Shown: one piece after another, positions 8,810 to 18,063 of the stretch
Position numbering within the stretch: position 1 is the stretch's first letter
How the letters are laid out: each line of letters starts with the position of its first letter
NCBI GenBank assembly: GCA_051209155.1
Contig: JBPJGB010000002.1
Reading direction: 5' to 3' (one strand)
DNA: 64,000 nt
From: Actomonas sp051209155
GTDB taxonomy: Bacteria > Verrucomicrobiota > Verrucomicrobiia > Opitutales > Opitutaceae
Translations under genes and position numbers: made by a program
Notes under the pieces: generated by a model
Database searches by the model: none
What the model was told of the DNA's origin: nothing
Seen by the model: the letters and a program-made list of their open reading frames with translations, nothing else

Positions 8810-10489
8810 TTAGTAAGGCGAGAGCCGGGCATCGGAGCGAAAGGCGGCGGCGCCCTCGCTCAGGAATCGCCGATCCGCCTCGTCCCACGGCGCCTGCCGC
8901 ACCGCCAGGATGTCCAGATAGGTGTGGAACACTGGCAGCATTTGCGGCGAACCGCGGCTGGCCAGGCGGAGCCAATCCAGCCAGGGCGCGGCGGTCGCGG
9001 CGGTGAGCGCGGTGTCGGTGCCGGCGTTGTCGGTCTGCCAACGCTCAAACTGCAGGCGGGCGAGCTCCAGATAGGCGCGAGGGCGCAGCGGAGCATTGGC
9101 CGCGGCCGCGGTTTCGAGCAGAGTGATGGCCGCGGCGGTGTCGCCGGACTCGAGCTCGAACAAGGCGCGGACGACCAGCAGCTGCGGATCGCGGTCGCCC
9201 CGTCGCCCGCCGCGCCAGAGGGTTTCGCGCGCCTTTTCCGCGTAGTTGGCCTCCAACTCGCGGTGGTTGTGGCGGACCCAATCGGTTTCGAGTCGCTCCC
9301 AGTTGCCCTTGATACGGGCGACGTCGACGCTCGTGGCCCGTTCGAAGGTGATGTCCGCCGCAGGGAGCTCCGGCTGGGGCCAACGCACACTCTCGCGCAA
9401 CGCCGTGGGCGCATAGTCGACGAGGGTTTTTTCCAGCTCGGCCGCGCTCTGTTGAAACGCGCGGTGCAGCATGGCCGCGTCGACCGGTTTGCGGCAGGCG
9501 TCGTCCACCAAGGTCCAAAGAGCCTCCGGCTGGTTGCCGCCCTTGGGGTCAAGCGCCCAGCGCACCAGCAGGCCGAGTTGGCGATCGCGATTGAAATAGT
9601 CGGTGGGCTCGCCGGCGTCGGACAGGAGGGTGAGGAGGGGCACGAAATCCTTCGTCATGACCGTCGCATCGCGGCGGGCGGCCCGCGTCTCGCTGGCGGT
9701 CGCGAGCTCGAGAGGCGGCAGCCGCAGGCCGAAATTGTCGAACTGGACCTCCCGGTAGACCTCGAGAAAGCCGCGCAGGAACCAACGCGGCAGCGACGGC
9801 GTGCGCTTGCCCATGAGATGCGCCACGAGGGTGGAGCGCAGAGAGATCTTGAAACGGTGGTCGGTGCCCGCGGGGGCCAGTGAGAAGATCACGACCTCAT
9901 CGAGGTCGGTGAGACGCATGTCGGTGAAGAAGACGGAGGGACGAACCTGGGCTTCCGCCGGAATCGGGGTGCTTCGTTCGTGAGGCGCGTGAACCGGCTG
10001 ACTGGTCAACCACGGCGCGCGCATCCGGTCGAAGTGAGTTTCGTCGTTTGACGGGAGATCCGCCTCGGGGACGCGGTCCGAAATGTCGGCCAACATCGCG
10101 GCAACCGCCTCCTGCGTCGATACGGGCCAGAGGTTTTCGTCGTAGATGATCAGTTTGATCGGTTCGTCGAACGCGGCGAGGAAGCGGGGCGGGAGCAGCA
10201 CCTCAAGCTTAGGGAAGGCGGCCCGGTAGGCCTCGACCATGGCGCGGGCTTTGCGATCTTTGGACCGGCTCAGGACCTCGAAGCGATCGACCCGCGCGAT
10301 GCGCCACTGCGGACCGAGCAGCGGCTCCTTCACGATGAAAGGCGGGAGCTTCACGACCTCCTGTGCGGCCACCGGGAGTGGGGTGAGCGCGGCGCAAACG
10401 ATGGCCATCGCGACCATTCGGCGCACAAGAATCGAACGGCGGTGGGCACGGGGCCGCTGCCGTTCGGGGGTATCGGGAGCTGGGGGCAT
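8810..10489 (-). CDS. Secreted protein of unknown function, TPR-like C-terminus
   Basis: A 559-aa exported protein. The hydrophobic signal segment (VAMAIVCAALTPLPVAAQ) follows a basic stretch, and the mature protein begins EVVKLPPFIVKE, a motif similar to the N-terminus of TonB receptors in the same lineage. The middle part contains a PRWFLRGFLEVYREVQ segment reminiscent of the catalytic-helix region of gluzincin-like or DUF1570-type proteins, but no clear HExxH is visible. The C-terminal third is helical and repeat-like (ALFELESGDTAAAITLLETA), consistent with TPRs. The start is uncertain: ATG at 10489 gives a long n-region, and an ATG at 10417 would also keep the signal peptide. Function not recognised. 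Confidence 0.75.
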   Translation of the reverse strand: MPPAPDTPERQRPRAHRRSILVRRMVAMAIVCAALTPLPVAAQEVVKLPPFIVKEPLLGPQWRIARVDRFEVLSRSKDRKARAMVEAYRAAFPKLEVLLPPRFLAAFDEPIKLIIYDENLWPVSTQEAVAAMLADISDRVPEADLPSNDETHFDRMRAPWLTSQPVHAPHERSTPIPAEAQVRPSVFFTDMRLTDLDEVVIFSLAPAGTDHRFKISLRSTLVAHLMGKRTPSLPRWFLRGFLEVYREVQFDNFGLRLPPLELATASETRAARRDATVMTKDFVPLLTLLSDAGEPTDYFNRDRQLGLLVRWALDPKGGNQPEALWTLVDDACRKPVDAAMLHRAFQQSAAELEKTLVDYAPTALRESVRWPQPELPAADITFERATSVDVARIKGNWERLETDWVRHNHRELEANYAEKARETLWRGGRRGDRDPQLLVVRALFELESGDTAAAITLLETAAAANAPLRPRAYLELARLQFERWQTDNAGTDTALTAATAAPWLDWLRLASRGSPQMLPVFHTYLDILAVRQAPWDEADRRFLSEGAAAFRSDARLSPY

Positions 10490-10569
10490 CGGCCGCTTCG
10501 GGGTGGTTCGCCAAGGTAGGCGGTCGCGACCCGAATGCAAACGTCGATACCCCCGGCCGGGGGCGGCTC

Positions 10570-12042
10570 TCAGAGCAGCTTGCCGGGCTTGATCGCGCTC
10601 GCGCCTTTGACCTTCTTGGCGGCGGCGCGGGCGGACGCGACGAAGGCGTCGACCTGAGCGGGCGCCGCGCCGACGAAGCGGTCGGTATCCATGAGGATGT
10701 TGTGAATCGTGGCGGCGGCGAGGCCGAGGCGCTCGTCGGCGGCAAGGCGATCGACCATGCCGGGCTCGGCGCCTTCGCGGATCGCGGCGGCGGCGGCGAG
10801 GGCGTGCTCTTTGATGGCCGCATGCGCGGTCTCGCGTCCGGCGCCCTGTTTCACTGCGGCCATCATGATGGTGGTGGTGGCGAGGAAGGGCAGGTTGCGG
10901 GCAGACTCGGCGGCGATGACCTTGGGGAACACGGTCATCTGGTTGAGCACGTTGAGGAGCGTCTCAAGCAGGCCGTCGATGGCGTAGAAGGCGTCGGGCA
11001 AGGCGACGCGGCGCACGACCGAGCAGGACACGTCGCCCTCGTTCCACTGATCGCCGGCGAGGGCGCCGGTCATGGCGACGTAGCCGGAGAGGATGGTGGA
11101 GAAACCGCAGATGCGCTCGCAGTTGCGGGCGTTCATCTTGTGCGGCATGGCGGAGGAGCCGACTTGGCCCTTCTGGAAGCCTTCGGTCAACAGACCCTGG
11201 CCGGCCATGAGGCGCAGGGTGGTGGCAAAACTGGCGGCGGCGGCGCCGACCTGGTGGAGGGCCGAGACGACCTCGAAGTCCAAGGAACGTGGATACACCT
11301 GACCGACCGCGTTGAGCGCCTCCTTGAAACCGAGATGCTGGAGAACCTTGGCTTCAAGGCGGGCGACTTTGGTGGCATCACCGCCGAGCAGGGTGAATTG
11401 ATCGAGCTGGGTGCCCACCGCGCCCTTGAGTCCGCGCGCCGGGTAACGGGCGGCGAGTTCGTCGAGGTGGGTGAAGGCGGCGAGCATCTCCTGGCCGAAC
11501 ATGGCGATGCGCTTGCCGAGGGTGGTCGGCTGCGCGGGCACGTTGTGGGTGCGGCCGGTGAGCAGAAGTTTGCGGTATTGTTTGGCGCGTTTGGCGTAGC
11601 CGAGCAGGGCGGCGGCGGCCTTCTGGCGAATGACCGCGAGCGAGCGGTGGATCTGGAGTTGCTCGACGTTTTCGGTGAGGTCGCGGGAGGTGAGGCCCAG
11701 ATGGATGGATTCGAAGCCGGCGAGGCCGTTGAATTCCTCGATGCGGGCCTTCACATCGTGCAGGGTGACGCGCTCGCGGGCATCGATGGAGGCGAGGTCG
11801 ATCTGGTCCTTCACCTTCTCGTAGGCGGCGATGGCCTTGGCCGGAATGGCGATGCCGAGGTCGCGCTGGGCCTTCATGATGGCGATCCAGTAGTCGCGTT
11901 CGATGCCCACGCGGCCGGTCGGCGACCAGATGGCCTTGATGGCGGGCGAGGCGTAGCGCTCGGCCAACACGTTGGTGATGGCGGGCGCCGTGGCGGCGGC
12001 GGTTTTGACCGGGGCGGAGGACTTGGCTTTCGACTTCGACAT
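10570..12042 (-). CDS. purB: Adenylosuccinate lyase
   Basis: Catalyses two fumarate-releasing steps of purine synthesis: SAICAR to AICAR and adenylosuccinate to AMP. The 490-aa protein belongs to the fumarase/aspartase superfamily. Visible motifs are HLGLTSRDLTEN (first conserved region), LTGRTHNVPAQPTTLG (catalytic His region) and the signature VGSSAMPHKMNARNCE, with the flexible-loop catalytic Ser. The start at 12042 (MSKSKAKSS) gives a short Lys/Ala-rich leader before NVLAERYAS, the usual beginning of the family. It is about 20-30 residues longer than many bacterial homologues because of this leader and a basic C-terminal tail (KKVKGASAIKPGKLL). No other pur gene is near. Confidence 0.95.
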   Translation of the reverse strand: MSKSKAKSSAPVKTAAATAPAITNVLAERYASPAIKAIWSPTGRVGIERDYWIAIMKAQRDLGIAIPAKAIAAYEKVKDQIDLASIDARERVTLHDVKARIEEFNGLAGFESIHLGLTSRDLTENVEQLQIHRSLAVIRQKAAAALLGYAKRAKQYRKLLLTGRTHNVPAQPTTLGKRIAMFGQEMLAAFTHLDELAARYPARGLKGAVGTQLDQFTLLGGDATKVARLEAKVLQHLGFKEALNAVGQVYPRSLDFEVVSALHQVGAAAASFATTLRLMAGQGLLTEGFQKGQVGSSAMPHKMNARNCERICGFSTILSGYVAMTGALAGDQWNEGDVSCSVVRRVALPDAFYAIDGLLETLLNVLNQMTVFPKVIAAESARNLPFLATTTIMMAAVKQGAGRETAHAAIKEHALAAAAAIREGAEPGMVDRLAADERLGLAAATIHNILMDTDRFVGAAPAQVDAFVASARAAAKKVKGASAIKPGKLL

Positions 12043-12159
12043 GGCGGGACCGGCGAGCGTGAAGCGACGGCGGGCTCCGTGCCAAATGCAAAAGCCGTTC
12101 CCGCGGCCGCCGGGATACGGGCGGGGGCGTGTCGCCTGCAACCGGCGCCGGGGGGCGAC

Positions 12160-13605
12160 TCACCGACGGGGATACTCGCCGAACTGACGGAGGTAGGCTT
12201 CCCGCAGGCGGTTGATTTCCTCCTGGCTGGCGCGCGGCTGTGCGGCGATGCGGGCGATCCGGGCGTCGGCGGCCTCGCGATCGCCGGCGGCGATGTCGCG
12301 GAGGGCGAGGCCGGTGAGCGCGGTCGGGTTTGCCGGATCGTAAACGAGCGCGGTCTCGAAGAGTTGCGCCGCCTCGCGGGTGCGGCCCTGTTGATTCATC
12401 ACCATGCCGAGTTCGAGGTAGCCGCCGGGATCGTTGGGCCTGAGCTTGATGGCGGTGCGAAAGTCGGTGATGGCGGCGCCGAGGTCACCGCGCGACCAAT
12501 GCCGGCGGGCCCGCATGCGGTGCAGGCTGGGCGAATCGGGAATGGCGACCAGGCCCTCTTCGATGATGCGTTCGGCGGCGGCGATGTCCCCGCTCTGTGC
12601 GACCGCGGCGCTGAGTTTGCCCCAGCCGTCGGAAAACCCCGGATCGTGGATGGTGCAAAGGCGGAAGGCTTCGATCGCCTCGGCGGTGCGTTGCTGTTCG
12701 AGGTAGAGATTGCCCAGTTGGTAGCGGGCGGTGATGTCGGTCGGATCGAGCTCGACCGCCCGTTGCAACAGGTCGATCGCTTTGGCCGAATCGCCGCGGC
12801 GGGCCCGTGCGCCGGCCTCGAGCGCGAGGCGGTAGGGGTCATAGCACTGCTCCACGAGGGCATCGAGCCAGGGGTCGGGCGGATCCTGATAGATGCCGGT
12901 GGCCGCGCCGGCGTAAGCGCGCATGGCGTTGGCCTGAGCGATAAGGCCGATCTTCTCATACACACTCACCAACAGGTCGTAGCCGATCGTGAGCTGAGAC
13001 TCTTTCACCACCGTCTCGAGTTTGCGGCGGGCGTCTTCGTCGCGGCCCTGCTCGAGGTCGATGCGCGCGAGGCCCAGCAAGGCATAGGGGTTCCGGTCGT
13101 CGACGGTGAGCGCGGCCTGGTAGGCGGCGGCCGCTTCGTCGAGCCGGCTGGCCTTGAGGGCGACATCACCGATGCGCAGCCGGGCGGGCAAATAGTTCGG
13201 GTCGAGCCGGACGACCGTCCCCCACAGCTCCAGGGCCTCATCGGCCAGCCCGAACCCGGCGATGATGGTGGCGTGCAGGTGCGGCCAGCGGGCCTCGGCG
13301 GGCTCGAGTTGCTGCAGGCCCGTGTAGCAGCGGATGGCCAGGTCGTAGAAGCCGTTGGCGTGATAGAGTCGGCTCAGCTCCTGCAGGCCCTCCAGCACCG
13401 CGCCGCTTGAGCGGGCGCGGGTCTCCGCGGCGGCCAGGGCGGAATCAAGGGCGGCGGGAAAACCGCCGGTGTCGGGGCGCGGTGGTATCCAATTGTCCAC
13501 GACAGACGGGGTTTCGTCGCGGTGGCTGAACGTAGCGAGGCCGATCCCGGCGGCAAGCAGCCCCACCACGGCGAGTCCGGTGACAGCAAGGGTGCGGGTT
13601 TTCAT
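12160..13605 (-). CDS. Tetratricopeptide repeat protein, membrane-anchored or secreted
   Basis: A 481-aa protein with an N-terminal hydrophobic segment (LAVTGLAVVGLLAAGIGLA, a signal anchor or signal peptide) followed by about nine TPR-like helical pairs. Clear examples are LSRLYHANGFYDLAIRCYTG, ITARYQLGNLYLEQQRTAEA and PGGYLELGMVMNQQGRTREA. TPR domains mediate protein-protein contacts in the periplasm; the partner is unknown. The start at 13605 (MKTRTLAV) is chosen because the hydrophobic segment follows at once. It lies between purB and the rhamnosidase gene on the same strand, with over 100 bp on each side, so it may be a single-gene unit. Repeat assignment is reliable; cellular role is not known. 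Confidence 0.82.
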   Translation of the reverse strand: MKTRTLAVTGLAVVGLLAAGIGLATFSHRDETPSVVDNWIPPRPDTGGFPAALDSALAAAETRARSSGAVLEGLQELSRLYHANGFYDLAIRCYTGLQQLEPAEARWPHLHATIIAGFGLADEALELWGTVVRLDPNYLPARLRIGDVALKASRLDEAAAAYQAALTVDDRNPYALLGLARIDLEQGRDEDARRKLETVVKESQLTIGYDLLVSVYEKIGLIAQANAMRAYAGAATGIYQDPPDPWLDALVEQCYDPYRLALEAGARARRGDSAKAIDLLQRAVELDPTDITARYQLGNLYLEQQRTAEAIEAFRLCTIHDPGFSDGWGKLSAAVAQSGDIAAAERIIEEGLVAIPDSPSLHRMRARRHWSRGDLGAAITDFRTAIKLRPNDPGGYLELGMVMNQQGRTREAAQLFETALVYDPANPTALTGLALRDIAAGDREAADARIARIAAQPRASQEEINRLREAYLRQFGEYPRR

Positions 13606-13716
13606 GTTGATGGGCGGATTCGGTCTGGGCGGACGTTTCGGGCCTGCGGATTCGATCTGACGGGACCCGCGAGCGTGGAACGTAGGCGGGTCGGGTGCCA
13701 AACGCAAAAGGCGGGC

Positions 13717-16059
13717 TCAGACGGTGTAGCGGTGTTCACCGGCGACCCTCGTGTCGGGCGCGCCGGGGAGACGTAGCGTGGCGCTGATGCCGGGCGGGAG
13801 GTCGAGTTGGCCGCGGAGGGATTCGCCCTCGCGCTGCCATTGGCTGCGGACGGGGCCGTGCGGGGTGGGCACGGTGACGTCGGCGCTCGCGCCGTGGAAA
13901 GTGGGGCGCACCTCGACCTGGCGCCAGGCGGGGGCGGTTTGGCGGATGCCGCCGAGAATCTGCATCAGATGAAACAGCGGATGGGCCGACCAGGCGTGGG
14001 AAAAGCTGAACTCGCCGCGAGGCGGATCGAAGGTTTCCCAGGTCGCGCCATAGTCGGCCATGGCCGACCAGCGCGTGCGAATGTCCTCGACGACGGCGGC
14101 CCCGTGACCGCGTTGCGCGAGTTCAGTGTAAACGTAGGTGAGCCAATAGGCCGAAGGCTGCACGACGTCGGGCGTGCCGCCGGTCACGGCGGGCAGCAGG
14201 CGTTGTGCGATCATGGTCTCGGCGTGCTTGGGCGCGAGATGGGTGAGGAGTGCGAGCGTCTGGGCATGCACGGAGGTCGATTTGCGCGGCGCGCCGGCAG
14301 GATCGAAGCCGTCAGTGAGCAGGCCGTCGGCGTTGAGCAATTCAACGAGGGCCCGCCGGAGTGACGTCGACCAGTCGGTGCAGGCTTGCGCCGCGGCGTG
14401 GTCGCCGGAGGCGCGGTGCAAGTCGGCGAGCCGGTCGAGCGCGTGCAACAACCAGAGGGAATAGACGGTGGGCTGGCCGTCCTTGGGCAGCTCGGCCCAA
14501 TCGAGGAAAAGCCAGTGGCGGTCGTCGTAGCGCAGGAGGCCGGTGGCGGGGTCCGTCCAGTTTCGGAAGTAGTCGAGGGCGCGGGTCAGGGTGGGGCCTT
14601 GTTCCCGAAACAGGGTGAGGTCGCCGGTCTGCCAGTAGTGGTCCCACAGCGTGAGGATCCAGATGAGGGTGAAGTCCGGCAGGATGCAGTGGTGCGCTAT
14701 GGTCGGAGCGTGGCCGTAGGTCACGCCCTCCGGGGTGGTCTGGCTTGCGATGAGGCGGATCCCCTTGGCCAGGAGGCGGGCGTCCCCGTCGAGATGAAAG
14801 GTGTTCCAGGCCTGCACCCGGGCGTCGCCCCACCACTGGGCCTGTTCGCGGCCCGGCGTGTCCACGTAGGTATCAAGGGAGCAAATACGCTGGGTCCAGG
14901 CGCAGGTCTGCCAGATTTTTTCCAACGCCAGATCGGATGGCGTGGCGAAACGACCGTGATGGCGCAGCGGGTAGAGGATGGAACGCAACTGCAAACGCAG
15001 CTCGAGCAGCGCCGGATTGTTGCGCACGACCGCCACGAGGTAGCGGCCGCCGTAGGGGTGGTAGAATTCGTGCTGCTGGTCGCCGGGCCGACAGGTGAGC
15101 CGGGACGCAAAGGTGAGCCGACCATGGGCGTCGGGTTTGAAGTCGGGGGTGAGCGAGTCAGCTGTGGCCGTGAGGCTCTCGAAGTGGTGAATTTCGATGA
15201 TTTCGCCACCGGTGGCGCCGCGGATCTCAACCAGCGGCGCGCCAATATGCGGTTTGCCCAGATCGAGCAGGAAGCTGCGCCATGAGCCGGGTGGTGAGGC
15301 CTCGCAACGGAGCGGGTCGGGCGAGTCGTCAACCGGGATGTGGGCGAGGCCCTCGGCATGGCGCAGGTGGCCCAGCAGCCGCGCGTCGGCGATGTCGGTC
15401 TGGGCGGTGCCGTTCGCTTTCCCGATCACGTGCCGCACCGCGGTAACGGGCTCCTCCAGGCGCGCGGTGCCACGGGGTTGGAGTTGGTGCCACGGCGGCG
15501 CGTTCCAGGGGACGCTGGCGACTTTGCCGGTCCAGGCGCCATCGTCGAACTCGGGTTGGGTCCACGCGGGGTCCTCCTGGCGCAGGTCGATGTGTTCCTG
15601 GGCGAAGAGCTGCAGGCTGGCGGTCACGGTGTCGCGACGCACGCCGGTCTGACGGCGGCAGCGCCAGTCCTCGCCGGTGGCGAGGGTGAATCCGTGCCAA
15701 TCGGCGGCCACCAGCAGTCCGGCGAAACCCTCGCTGCGGTATTGGTAGTTGCCCTTGCCGGGATTGTAGGCGCGAACGGCGAGCAGGTTGCGGCCGGGCC
15801 GCAGCCAAGGGCTGACGTCGATCTCGTCGCAGGGCCAGGCGGATTGGAAGCCGCGACCGGGGCCGCGGCCGATGTAGTGCCCGTTCAGATACAGCTGATA
15901 GGACTGATCCGCCGTGATGAAGAGCGGAGCGGCCGGCGGGACGGCGGGCAATTCGAACTCGCGCCGAAACAGGGCGTAGCCGTTGATGAGGTCCCAGTGC
16001 AGGCTCTCCGGCCAGATCCAGCGGGCGCGGCTCAGGCAGGGCGGCGGGAAGTCGGACAC
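13717..16059 (-). CDS. Alpha-L-rhamnosidase-like glycoside hydrolase (GH78 type)
   Basis: A 780-aa enzyme expected to release terminal L-rhamnose. The N-terminal part is a jelly-roll carbohydrate-binding domain (ITADQSYQLYLNGHYIGRGP, then LAVRAYNPGKGNYQY). A further beta domain and an (alpha/alpha)6 barrel follow, with WTQRICSLDTYVDTPGREQAQWWGDAR; the acidic DTPGRE segment corresponds to the GH78 active-site region (usually DCPxRxE). Near the C-terminus EFSFSHAWSAHPLFHL is the conserved barrel-closing His region. No signal peptide is seen, so it may be cytoplasmic. It starts with GTG at 16059, only 13 bp after the stop of the upstream ceramidase-like gene, suggesting one operon. The precise specificity is inferred. 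Confidence 0.85.
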   Translation of the reverse strand: MSDFPPPCLSRARWIWPESLHWDLINGYALFRREFELPAVPPAAPLFITADQSYQLYLNGHYIGRGPGRGFQSAWPCDEIDVSPWLRPGRNLLAVRAYNPGKGNYQYRSEGFAGLLVAADWHGFTLATGEDWRCRRQTGVRRDTVTASLQLFAQEHIDLRQEDPAWTQPEFDDGAWTGKVASVPWNAPPWHQLQPRGTARLEEPVTAVRHVIGKANGTAQTDIADARLLGHLRHAEGLAHIPVDDSPDPLRCEASPPGSWRSFLLDLGKPHIGAPLVEIRGATGGEIIEIHHFESLTATADSLTPDFKPDAHGRLTFASRLTCRPGDQQHEFYHPYGGRYLVAVVRNNPALLELRLQLRSILYPLRHHGRFATPSDLALEKIWQTCAWTQRICSLDTYVDTPGREQAQWWGDARVQAWNTFHLDGDARLLAKGIRLIASQTTPEGVTYGHAPTIAHHCILPDFTLIWILTLWDHYWQTGDLTLFREQGPTLTRALDYFRNWTDPATGLLRYDDRHWLFLDWAELPKDGQPTVYSLWLLHALDRLADLHRASGDHAAAQACTDWSTSLRRALVELLNADGLLTDGFDPAGAPRKSTSVHAQTLALLTHLAPKHAETMIAQRLLPAVTGGTPDVVQPSAYWLTYVYTELAQRGHGAAVVEDIRTRWSAMADYGATWETFDPPRGEFSFSHAWSAHPLFHLMQILGGIRQTAPAWRQVEVRPTFHGASADVTVPTPHGPVRSQWQREGESLRGQLDLPPGISATLRLPGAPDTRVAGEHRYTV

Positions 16060-16072
16060 GCGGGGAAGGCGA

Positions 16073-17341
16073 TCAATTACCGGGAGCCGGCGCGCCGAGC
16101 GGCTTGACGCGGTCCATCAGGTAGTGGAGCGACACGAGCGCCTGGTGGACGAGACGTTCGCCGGCGCCGAACTCAAGGAAGGTGCCCCAGGCCGCGCCGT
16201 AGCCTCCCTGGCAGGCGGCCGTCATGGTCGGAATGTAGCCGGAGGAGTCGTAGGCGTTGGCCATGACCCAGGTGGTTTCGGCCGGGCTGCGCGCCTGAAG
16301 GTCCATGCCGAGTTCGACGAAGAGTTCGCCCGGAATGGTCACGATGGCGTGGCGGTCGGCGAGGAGAAAGGTGGCGACCTCGATCTCGCGTTCCTTGGGG
16401 GCGTGGGGGCCGTCCTTGCGCAGGCCCATTGGCACGTCGAAGGCGTCGTAAGCAATGGCGGCGTCGGCGTGGAAGGTGTCGATGGCGCCGAGGGTCGCGA
16501 TGACTTCGGTGGCGACGCGGGAGCCGACTTCCTCAACCTTGGCAAAGGTCTCATCGGCGGTGGCGTAGCGGAACATGTCGGCCTCGTAGGGGTTGATGTC
16601 GCCAGCGGCGCCGAGCAGGAAGATGCAGTGGCCGCCGACTTTTGCTTCGACTTGGCGCACCATGGCGCCGGGCCAGTCGGCGGATATGATGAGCTCCTCG
16701 AAGTTCATCGAGATGACCGGGTGCACGGCGTAGTTCACCAGCGTCACGATGGGCGAATCGTCGCCGGCGCGGCGGATGGCGATGACCCCGAGGGTGTCGT
16801 CGACGGGGTGGGAGGGCACGTGGTCCTTGTTGTTCCACATCATCGAGACGGTGCCGTCCTCGTGGAGGATGCGACGGTTGTAGCCCTCGTTGTGTTCGCG
16901 GCTGCCCTCGCCGATGACCGCCGGCTCGAGCGAGGCCACGGCGTCTTTGGCCGCAGCCAGAGTGCGCTCGATGAGAAAGGGGTGCAGTGCTTCGCGGAAG
17001 AAACCCGAGCCATGGGTGTGGGTGACGGCGCAAAGGGTTTGGGTGATGCCGTGCTGGTCCGCGAGGGCGGCGCGGATGGCGTCAAAGACATTGTTGCTGA
17101 TCCCGATGAGATCGAGCGACACGAGGGCCACGCGTTGTCCGTCCTGTTCGAACACGACGACGTTGGCGGTGAGCGGGTCGTTGATTTTTTCGACGATCGC
17201 CGGTCGCCCACCCATGCCGGCCAGTTCGTCCTTGCCGGCGGTGGGCGTGATGTCGGCGCGGCCGACGCCGACGCGCAGGGGGGAGGCGCAGGCGAGGGTT
17301 GTCGTGAGCAAAAAGAGCAGGAGCAGGGGTAGGGACTTCAT
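16073..17341 (-). CDS. Neutral/alkaline non-lysosomal ceramidase-like hydrolase, secreted
   Basis: A 422-aa exported protein of the neutral ceramidase N-terminal domain type. The signal peptide is MKSLPLLLLFLLTTTLACA. The mature protein opens with LRVGVGRADITPTAG, the standard beginning of this family. Zinc/active-site-like segments are VTHTHGSGFF and the NYAVHPVISMNF / SADWPGAM region. Family members hydrolyse amide bonds in sphingolipid-like molecules, but many bacterial members next to sugar hydrolases have untested substrates. It is much shorter than full-length ceramidases (over 600 aa) because the C-terminal domain is absent, which is common in this bacterial subgroup. It is translated just before the rhamnosidase gene (13-bp gap), so the two probably share a transcript. 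Confidence 0.82.
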   Translation of the reverse strand: MKSLPLLLLFLLTTTLACASPLRVGVGRADITPTAGKDELAGMGGRPAIVEKINDPLTANVVVFEQDGQRVALVSLDLIGISNNVFDAIRAALADQHGITQTLCAVTHTHGSGFFREALHPFLIERTLAAAKDAVASLEPAVIGEGSREHNEGYNRRILHEDGTVSMMWNNKDHVPSHPVDDTLGVIAIRRAGDDSPIVTLVNYAVHPVISMNFEELIISADWPGAMVRQVEAKVGGHCIFLLGAAGDINPYEADMFRYATADETFAKVEEVGSRVATEVIATLGAIDTFHADAAIAYDAFDVPMGLRKDGPHAPKEREIEVATFLLADRHAIVTIPGELFVELGMDLQARSPAETTWVMANAYDSSGYIPTMTAACQGGYGAAWGTFLEFGAGERLVHQALVSLHYLMDRVKPLGAPAPGN

Positions 17342-17420
17342 GGCAAAAAACGTAGCTGCCGACGCTGAACGGGACCCGTCGCAGCGGCAACGGTGGAACG
17401 AACGCCGGGCCGGGTGGAGG

Positions 17421-18059
17421 TTAACCCGACTGGAAATGGAAGGACACGACGTGATCCGCCTCCAGCACGAAAATGACGGTCATTGGATCGATGCCCAACA
17501 TCTGCGGACCTTCGCCAAGGTCGTAGGAGAGTTGTGAGCCCGAATCGAACAGGGGCGGACCCAAGTGCTCGCGGATCTTCGCGGCGGAAAGCCCGATAGG
17601 CGGGTGCTCCTGCAGGAACGATTTGAGCAAGCGGTAGCGATCGCGACCCCGAGCCGACGATTGGGTCCAAGCTTCGCGACTGAAGGGCAACGGGGACACG
17701 TCGGCCGAGAAGCGCACTACGGCGCGTTGGAATACCTGGTGCCGATTGGGGAGATCGTCGGCTGCGAACTGCTGCTGAATGACGGGAAACTGGTCCGCGG
17801 GTGCGGAAGCCAGCACGAGCGGCATGAAGTAGGCGCCGTTTTCGCGTGGATGGTTAATGACGATGGGCTGCCCGAGTTGCCGATACCAGGCTTCAAGAAA
17901 GCGACTGAAGTCGTCGGACTTTTCCTCGCCGCGCGTCACGCGGTCCAGCAGCTCCGCCCGCAGCGCAACCCAGTCCACGGGGGAGTCTGTCGGCTCGGCC
18001 CGGGCGACGGTGACGAGCAGGGCCAGAATCGCTGCGGTGAGGACGCGGACAAGGGGCAT
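17421..18059 (-). CDS. Small secreted protein of unknown function
   Basis: A 212-aa protein with a signal peptide (MPLVRVLTAAILALLVTVARA). The C-terminal part (GLSAAKIREHLGPPLFDSG followed by QLSYDLGEGP) resembles the SmpA/BamE-like motif in which a short helix and a 'LGPP' turn precede a beta hairpin, as in small periplasmic proteins. The rest matches nothing I recognise. The start at 18059 lies 4 bp after the holA stop codon at 18064, so it is likely co-transcribed with holA. Function unknown. Confidence 0.75.
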   Translation of the reverse strand: MPLVRVLTAAILALLVTVARAEPTDSPVDWVALRAELLDRVTRGEEKSDDFSRFLEAWYRQLGQPIVINHPRENGAYFMPLVLASAPADQFPVIQQQFAADDLPNRHQVFQRAVVRFSADVSPLPFSREAWTQSSARGRDRYRLLKSFLQEHPPIGLSAAKIREHLGPPLFDSGSQLSYDLGEGPQMLGIDPMTVIFVLEADHVVSFHFQSG

Positions 18060-18063
18060 GGCA

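Noticed and set aside
10702..13410. A 902-codon open frame on the plus strand over purB and the TPR gene
   Set aside because: It runs antisense across two well-supported genes and the gap between them, and its composition is that of a complement shadow. High GC removes stop codons.
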